From positions 33,678,992-33,742,991 of the forward strand of contig OZ026842.1 in the NCBI GenBank assembly GCA_964023205.1: 64,000 nt of DNA, written 5' to 3'. Of the stretch, positions 10,301 through 19,300 are shown one piece after another (position 1 is the first letter of the stretch; each line of letters begins with the position of its first letter). Position numbers and translations under genes: made by a program. The DNA is from Lutraria lutraria (taxonomy: Eukaryota > Mollusca > Bivalvia > Venerida > Mactridae). The notes below the pieces were generated by a model. It ran no database searches, was not told where the DNA came from, and was given only the letters and a program-made list of their open reading frames with translations.

Positions 10301-13300
10301 TTAGTATCAAAGCGGCGGTGTGGGGAATTAGTCACCTCTGTGAGAGCTCCAGTTATGTTGTAGAATATATTATTCTGTGTTTATAAAAACCGACTTCATA
10401 TATGAAGAGTCAATAGATTAGAAGTGTCAAGGTCAATTTGATCAACTTAATTCAACAAACACAGGCTTCAGGATATGCTGTGTTGTATGCACCTACTTTT
10501 GTCAGTCATTGGCGTGTGTTTTAAACTTAAACCCTGAGTCACAACTTATTTTAAATATGATATTTCAGTATTATGTTTTAACCATAAACGGTGGCTCTGT
10601 GATCTAGTGGTTATAGTTTATGACTAGTAATCACTAGCCCCTCATTGTTGTGAGTTTGACTCTCACAGTGTGAAAAGAAAGAAATCACAGCTGTCCATCT
10701 GGCTTACACAAGGTGTGTGGTTCTACCCTGGTCTACACCTTGGGTCTTCCTCAACCATTAAAGCCTGAAAATTCACCAAGTTGTCCTGACTGGTGGTGCA
10801 AACATAGAACCACAGAGAAAATTAAACCACATGAAAAATTATACTTTCTTTTAGATCAACCTGGAACCTCCACAGAGACAGACCTTGGACCAAGTGGTTC
10901 TGCAATACCAGATCTTAACAAGTTGGTATCCTCCACGCCAGGGATGGAATTCATCGAGTCCAAAGAAGGTCTTAAACAGATTACTGGAAACATGGACAGT
11001 CTCCAGGAGATTCTAGCTGCTGCTACTGCTTCACTTGCAGGTATGAAACATGTGAATGAGAAGCTTATGATAGAACTAGCTGAACACTGTAGTTATACAA
11101 ATCTTTTAATTTGATATTTTGACAGATCATCATTCACTTCAAAAGATTCAGTATATTAGTTATTTTTGTTTAACTTTTTTAGTGGGTTGTAATGCATGGC
11201 ATTAGGTTTTTGCAAGTTTGAATTTCACCAAGTAATTCAACAGGAATTCCTAAGTCAACAGCTAGACTTTGTTCCCTATCATATGCAAATGCTTAATTTC
11301 CCACTTGATGCATCAAAAGTTGAGGGGATTACTTGGATGTAATGATTCAGGAAAGTATAAGCCAAACCTGCCTCTTAAACTTAATTTGCTCTTAATCAGT
11401 TGATTAGTGACTACTGACTGAGCTTTGAAATAGTAACTGTTCTGATTCAATCAACATTTGCTTAAGGCCATTTGTGAAGTTAGACAATAAGGCGTATGTG
11501 TCTAAAATGGACAGCTTCTTTGTGATAGAGACAGCTTATTTAGAGATAGACTGCCAATTCCTCTTGAGCAGTAAGTTGCATTGGTACCTGAACTTTGTCT
11601 GGGAGCAAAAATGGGTCTTATTGTCCAGACAGTCAAAGTTGACATATAGTTGAAATGTTGAACATTTCTGAAAGTAAGTAATTGTTACACTGATGTTGTA
11701 TTGATATTGAAGTAGTCATCAAATTTTACTGTATATATCTAATATTTATGTCTTTTATTTTGATGATGTTTTCAACTCTTTTAGGCATCTAGAGTATCGT
11801 AAGTAATGTTAAGATATGATTTTGAAATGGTTGCCATGTGAGGTTTTAATGTATGTTGAGAACGCCTTGATTGCTATTATTATGATTCATAATGTTTTTG
11901 CTAAGCTTGGCTATGTCTTCATTACAGCTGGAAGTGATGCATTAGCTCTGGAGAAGATTTCTATAGAACAGTTAAGTCACCTGGGTGAAGCCTCAAAGGT
12001 GAAGTTGGATATAAGGCAGAGTGATAGGAAACGTAGAAAGAAAGAAGTAACAGGAATACTTTGTATGTTTTATCATTTTTTTAATGCTTGTTGTTTTACC
12101 AATTCATTTATTGCTAATTGTTAGCTTGGCTGTTTTCGAATAAAAAGTCGAGCTATTGTGGTCATTAAATTTATCTTATAGCTCGGAAACTATAAGAAGT
12201 AGCAACATGAAACTTCATTGGTGGATAAATCACACTGAGGTGGCGAACAGACGAGCATTTGAAATTGACCGATGATAATTTTTCTTTTCTGAAACTTGTT
12301 AAATAAATAAAATAAACAATTTTTGTATGAATGTGTACAGTGCAACCTCTCCAAACCAACACCTTTTGGTAGTAGCAAAATTATGTTGTTGTTGCTCTGG
12401 TGAGATTAAATTAATAGTTGAATCGTGCAGTTGGGAAAAAATCATACTGTTGTTGAAGGGAGGTTGTTGCTCAAAAGAGGGTTGCTGTGGAGAGGTTGTA
12501 CTGTATTATGAATGTGTATACTGTTTTACAGATGTTTTCTTGTGTCACTGGTGTGAAAAAGTATTTCCATCCAGAGTGGACTTGTATCAGCATTTCCTCA
12601 TTGTTCATCAAGACAAGTTACTGTCTGGTGAGGAATATAAGATGAAACGTGAGACCCTTCAACAGGAAATTGAAGATTTGGAGAAGAAAGTGCTGGGTTT
12701 TACCCAAGAGAACATTCTGGTACTAAATATGTAGATTTCTTGATTTTGAATTTCTGATAGACTTTTTACTAGTCCTTTGATTATTACCTTTTTGCTAAAA
12801 AATACATATTCAATGTTTTAGTTGTAATTTCTGTCTTGACAAGTGACATGTACATGATTACTGGACAAGAGATCAGGCTTAGATGTTTTACATTAGAGCT
12901 CTATTGGGGTCATTTTGGTGGTGATGTGTCATTTCCCGATTTGTCTAGAAAATTGTCCATTTTTGCTTAAATTACCTCAGCACTTTAATTAATGATTGCT
13001 GTAGTATTAATTAGTATCAAAATATTGTTTTAATTGTATTCCTGATTTATAATATAATGGTGTCATTTATATAAGGGGTCTATGTCATCTTTTGAATTGT
13101 TTATAATATGCTTACCATAAATAGTTCCTGGCTGCATTCTCAGAAACAATAACTTGTTTAACTTATTAGGTAGTCTAATTCATTTGTCTTGTCCTGTTTT
13201 ATGATACTGTAAGCTTGCTATTTGTGAAGATGATTGTGTTGAAATATTAGGATTATCTATGTTTGATTAATTTCTAACACAATGCCATATAGTTCTGAGT

Positions 13301-16300
13301 ATGGTCATGGTATATCATACAGCAAGATGTTTGTTTGATGTATTCTTTTTTTATTTCAGACGAGAGACTCTGAAGAAGTGATTGAGGATGGTCAAGTTGT
13401 TGATATGTCCTCTAACAACTCAATGACCAGTCAGGATGTCTATATCGAAGATCAAGCCTTGGACCTCTCTATTGCAGGAGCCATGGCTAAACATTCAGCA
13501 TCTCAACCTGAAGTTGCGCTGGACCTATCTATAAGTAACTCAAACAAGCCGAAATCTTCTCAGAAGAGTGCTAGTGCTAAGGGTGTAACAAAACGAAGAC
13601 GGTCTAGTGCTATGGATGTTGACTATACTGTCAAGTTCGGAAATTACGGGCTAGCTGGCGCACCTCGCACAAAGCGCCAACTTTCTTTATTGTTGAAGAA
13701 GAAGGAGGAAGAGGAAGAGAAGCAGAGGAAATTGGCAGAAGCTCAGCATTCAATGGAAGACATAGCTCATGCTGAAATTCTCATGTCTCTTAAAAGTGCA
13801 TCGAATGAGGAAAATGAATCTGAATCAATTGAATTGGATGACAAAGATATTAAGGAAGCAGTTAGTGAACAAGCTCAAGATGTTGATATGGAAGAAGATG
13901 AACAGTCAGAAAAAGTTACTGGTGAGAAGGTTGCTGAGGTAGAAACAGAACAAGAAATTATTGAGCAACTTGGTGATGAAAAAAGTGATAAACATGTCAA
14001 AGCTGTGGGCAAAGACCATGATACTGATGGTAAAGATAAGAATGGTAAAACTGTAGAAAAACAATCTATCAAAGCAATTGCTAAAGCTAAGAGTAGTTCC
14101 TACAAGTGTGGAATATGTATGGAAATTTTTGAAAATCTTTTGGGCTTGAATGAGCACTTAAACAATAGTGATAATCAGTGTGTTGCTAAGTTAATGAGTC
14201 TGAGAGATGTGTCAGGATCTCAGCCTGAGTTAACACTACCTCATGTGAAGGATAAAGTCTGCATTTTGTGTAAAAAACAATTTGAAAGTGCAGCTGAATT
14301 AACTGAACACCAAAAAACTCATATTAATCTACACTCTTGTGACATTTGTGAAAAAATGTTCTTAAATGTGAATGATTTATCATCTCACCTTGTAACACAT
14401 GGCCAGTCTGAAGTGATGAGTGAAAATGGGGATGTTGGTGAAAAGGTCAATGAAAAGGGTGCTGCAGAAGCATGTAAAGTTGTTGATGGGAATGATTCCT
14501 CTTCCGTATCTAAGATCACCGATCAAAAAAACTTGCAAGGTGAACCAGTGGATATCCCGGCTGCTGGTTCTATAACCGTTCCGGGTACGTCTGTATTAAA
14601 CACTCTTGATGATGAAGTTAATGATGACAAAGGAGAAGAGGTTGTAAACATCCATAAAATCCAAGACTCACAAAAAAATGCTGTTGTTAAAAAGGAAAAA
14701 ACTGGAAATGATGTTGTTGATGGTGAACATCTTATGGACTCTGATGATGAACTTCATAGACATAAACGATTTGTTATTGGTGGTAACATACCTAAGGCTC
14801 TGAAATATCTTACAGCCAAACTGAACTCTGATTCTGCACCGGCTTCCATGAATATTCTGAAGTCAGATGATATAAAGAAAGATATGGTACTTTGTGGTTT
14901 GTGTAACTTAAGGTTGGACTTTAAAGATGTGCAGTCTCATTTAGAAAGTCACAAGAATGGTCAAGATCGGAAGAGTTTAGAAGCTAAAGAAGATTGTCCA
15001 TGCATGATTTGTGATGAGATGATTCCAATTAAGACATTTTATACCCATCTGAGATCGCACTCTGTGTATGACTTGTCAGTAGCTTTGTCAAGCCAGATGA
15101 ATGTGGATAAATGCATGGTAAAAAAAGGAAAGTTTGTTTGTAATTTGTGTCCATCAACTTTTAGTACAACAACTGAACTCATGAAACATGTAAAAAGTCA
15201 TCTTGGACCAAGAAGTGACAGTGAACCTAAGAAGTCTACTTCCCAAAAGAGAAAAGTAGTTTTTACAGAAAAGAAGAGCAAAAAGATAAAAACGAAAGAA
15301 AATTCCCGGTCTGCGAAAAGAAAATCAAACACAAACACCACCTTGGAAAAACTGAAGCAGCAATTAGCTGAAAATGATTCATCTGAATTATTAGACGTAA
15401 CTGTAACTCCTGCTGCACATAGTGAGTCTAAACGTGGTTCTACTCCTGTCTTAACTGCAGCTTTGAACAGGAAGCCTAAATGTGAGACGAGCATTATGGC
15501 TCTGATTTCTGCTAGGAAACAGAAATTGCCACATGTTGTGGAGACGCCTGCTCAGGAAGGAAGTAAAACTATTGAGAAAGAAGAAGTTAAGAAGACAGAT
15601 GAGAACGAAGTTACAGACTCTGGGATTTCCCTAAAGGAAACTGTTAATAATGAGTCAGAAACATTATCACAAGAGGAGGAAGAGAAGAAATCTGAAGATG
15701 ATAATTTTCTTGCTGCATCTAGAAGACTGCAAGAGTTTGTGAACTTAAAGGAACATGAGCAAGGTGTAAAAGTCACTGAAGCATCTGTAAATGTGAATGA
15801 ATCTGAACTATCTGGAACTTCAGAATCTGAAGATATTACTACAGCACAACTGAAGAAAAATTTGCAGCAGAAAATACTTCTCGTCCGGCATGGTGACATT
15901 AAAGTTGCTACTCCATTCTTTGGCCCTGTGTCCAGTGTATCTGCTGATCCAAGTAAAAAAGATCCTGTAGAAATGTATGGCCCTGTTGTGGGGCAGACTA
16001 AGAGGAACAGTAATGTGGCAGTATTATCTTCTACAGCAGTGACAGATACGAAAGGCAGAAATAAGAAACTTACTCCAATGACACCTGTCTCAGCTGATTT
16101 ATCAAATGCTATTCCTGTCACACTAGTACGCAATTTTTTCAATATGTCAGGTACAGGAAAAAATACATCACAGAAGCAAGTATCAGCAGTAACCCTCAAG
16201 AAGAGCACTGCTCCTAATATTCAGGCTTCAAAAACAGCACCGTTGATGACAAATGTTTCTCAGATGACAGCTGTGGATCCGTCAGCAATTCTGCCCTTAC

Positions 16301-19300
16301 CTTTCTCTATAAAAAAAGCATCTGGTTCACAAACAAATTTGAGCTGTATCTCTGCTGCTCAAATTGCTGGACAGGGCCTGCCTCTTGATGTATCCAGTAT
16401 TTCACCGACACCAATTTCCCTAACTTCATTATCTAAATCGGCTTTAACATCGACAGTGGCTCATGTCTTGCCTTTACAACGACAACTGTCGGCACCTGGA
16501 CTTGGGAATGTGAATATATTAATGGCTAAAAGTCACACATCTGCTAATAAATCTGGATTATCTACTAATACATGTGTCAAATCTCCAGTATTTAAGTTAG
16601 CTTTTGTTTCAGTTCCTGATAAATCCCAAATACCTCACAATTCTGGGATTATCTCAAGCCAGGAGAGTCAGACAAAACTTTCTACAGTCGGCCAACGTAA
16701 TATTTTTGCATGCAGCATCTGCAGACAACCGTTATCATCCATTGATCAAATGACCAGTCATTCCTGCAATAGTGTTAGTACTGCTGGTCAGCAACTTGTT
16801 TCTCTTACGTTGTTGGCAAAGTCTTCAGCATCAGAATCAGTCAATGTGTCTGAACCAAGTTCCAGTGGAATTACATCAATGAATAGTACCACACATAATA
16901 CTAGAACGATATCAACTCCAACTATTTTTAAGCCAACATTATCCACATTGAAGATTCCATTGGTTGGAAGTTTAACTCCTACCAACTGTGGTGCCACAGG
17001 GGGTTGTGTGACTGTACAATCATCCCCTGTTGCTGTAGGCATGGATAAAGCCAAATTTGTTTTGTCACGATCTGCTATTCTTGCAAAATCTTCAGCACTT
17101 GCTACACAACCAACTCAAACTGGATCTATTACATCTATCTCTGCTCTGTCTATGACTGATTCTTCAACCATTGGCTCCAATTTGTTGAGAGTGTCAGCTG
17201 GCACTTACTTATCTTCTGCTGGTATCAAAGACTCGAACCAAGCCCTCGCATTATACCCTTGTGCTATTTGTCGACAAATATATGTGAATCAGGAGAGTTT
17301 TGTAAAGCACATGCAGGATCATGTAAACACAAAGGTTGATGATAAAGAAGAGGCCAGTGTCATCATCGATTCTAAAACTATCTTGCCTGATCCTAATGCT
17401 GGAAATGCTGTCATCAGACAGGACAATGGAAGTGAAAATGTGAAAACAGAAATTACCATTGGTGACAATGTAAAAACTGATGAGGGTGCATTGGCATCCA
17501 ATTCAGTGACATCAGAAGAAGTGAAAAACTCCGAAAACGGCCTTGATCTCTTAAAGCAAAGAAAAAACCTATCATCTGATAGTTCAGGAAAGGTCATAAA
17601 GATGATGGAATGTGGACGATGTTCTACAATGTTTGAAAATGAAAGGGCATTGGTTAATCACTACGAAGTTGTCCATCCTAGCACCTCTGGTTTCAGATGT
17701 TATTCTGATATTTGCCAAAAGACATTCTGTAAGGAGAGTGATGTGGACTTTCATTATGCTATGGAACATATTCATAAATGCTTGGCTTGCATTCAGCGCA
17801 TGAGCTCCTACGAAGACTTCAATAAGCATGCAAAGAAACACGCTAAGGCTTCAAGTGTACCTAAATTAATATGCACAAAATGCAACATTAATTTCAGGAC
17901 CAAATTTGATATGGCAGCACATTTGACTGCGTCTCCTTCATGTAGTGACAGTATGGGAAATGGATTCAATACTTACATTCAGTGTGATTGTCATGATATT
18001 ATCTTCACTAGATATGATCTGTTCTTGAAACATTTTCAGAACGATCGTTATTTGAAACTCACCTACAGATGTTGTGTCTGCTTTATGGAATTTGCTTTAG
18101 CGAAAAATGTCACATTGCAAGATTTGGAGAAAAAAGTATTTAAGCATATGAGAGGACATCAGGTCAATATCAAATTGTATTTTTGTCATGTTTGCTATTT
18201 CTTGTTTCCAAACCGCGAAATGCAGTCCATACACATGGCCAGTGCCAGTCATAAAAAGCAGTTCTTATACAAGGTTGTAAGTAAACAACTAAAGACCAAG
18301 CCAGAAGTTGCCAAGAAGCAGTGCTCAGTTATCAAAAAACGAAAAAAATTGAAACAAGCACCAAGTTCTAGGCTGAAAAGATCTAGAGGAAGAACATGTT
18401 CCGATGATGATCACCCGTCAGAATTATCACTGACTTGTATTCCATGCAATGTTTGCTTTTCCTCGTTATTTCAATTGAAAGCTCACAAAGCCATTTGGCA
18501 TAATTCCACCAAAAAGAGGCAGCACACCATCACTGGTAGAAATCTTCCTCCTAGTGGACGGCAAGAGAGATTGCTGACATGCACTCTCTGCGGGAAAAGT
18601 TTCTTCAGTTTAAATCTTCTTCAGAGACATCGGGAGTCGCATGAGTCGGAAGCCCTGAATATAGTTTGCACAGAACCAAAATGTATGAGAATATTCACCT
18701 CCAGGGCGGCCATGAAAGCTCATTCGTGTCCAGCGAATGATTCAAACATTGAAGTATCATCCCATATGGCCACAAAGCATTATGAAAATTTAACCCAGGT
18801 GAATGCAAACGAGTTAGAACAATATATTTTAAGACATGACGCTAAAAACTGTGAATTACAGTTAGAGAAGTCTGCATGGATGATTGAGCAAATTCAGGTT
18901 GATTTGGGTAATTATTTTAAATGCTCATTCTGTGAACAGTGTTACGATACTTGTGAAGCTTTAAGGCAACATTTGGTGAAAAATCATTCTGCTGAATTGT
19001 ATCAGTGTGTGGACTGTGAACAGTATTTTGATCAGAGCAGTTCATTGATGACACATAGGCGAGAATGTGCAGTAAGAGCGTTTTCAGATTTAGACTTTCA
19101 CACAAAGAAGCGTGTTCTCGGATGTGATGTTTGTTACAAAGCGTTTATAGAACTTGTGTCCCTTGCATGCTATGTTACTGATCGACAGATTGCCAATTTG
19201 GACAAAACTGGTATTAGAGTTGACCTAAAAACATCTCTTGAGCGAATAAAAGTGGAAATAGAACTAAAAAACAAATGTATTAATTTGAGTTCATCCAGTT

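Noticed and set aside
10713..10854. Upstream extension of exon 6 into an open frame starting MCGSTL
   Set aside because: This sequence is the tail of a SINE followed by an acceptor; the exon begins at 10855.
12327..12531. Cysteine-rich frame upstream of exon 8 (CCCCSGE, GCCSKEGCC)
   Set aside because: It is the translation of the MITE in intron 7, not an extra zinc-binding domain.
15552..16208. 218-residue open frame on the minus strand inside the giant exon
   Set aside because: It is antisense to a long Ser/Thr/Lys-rich coding exon, whose composition leaves the opposite strand open; no domain is recognisable.
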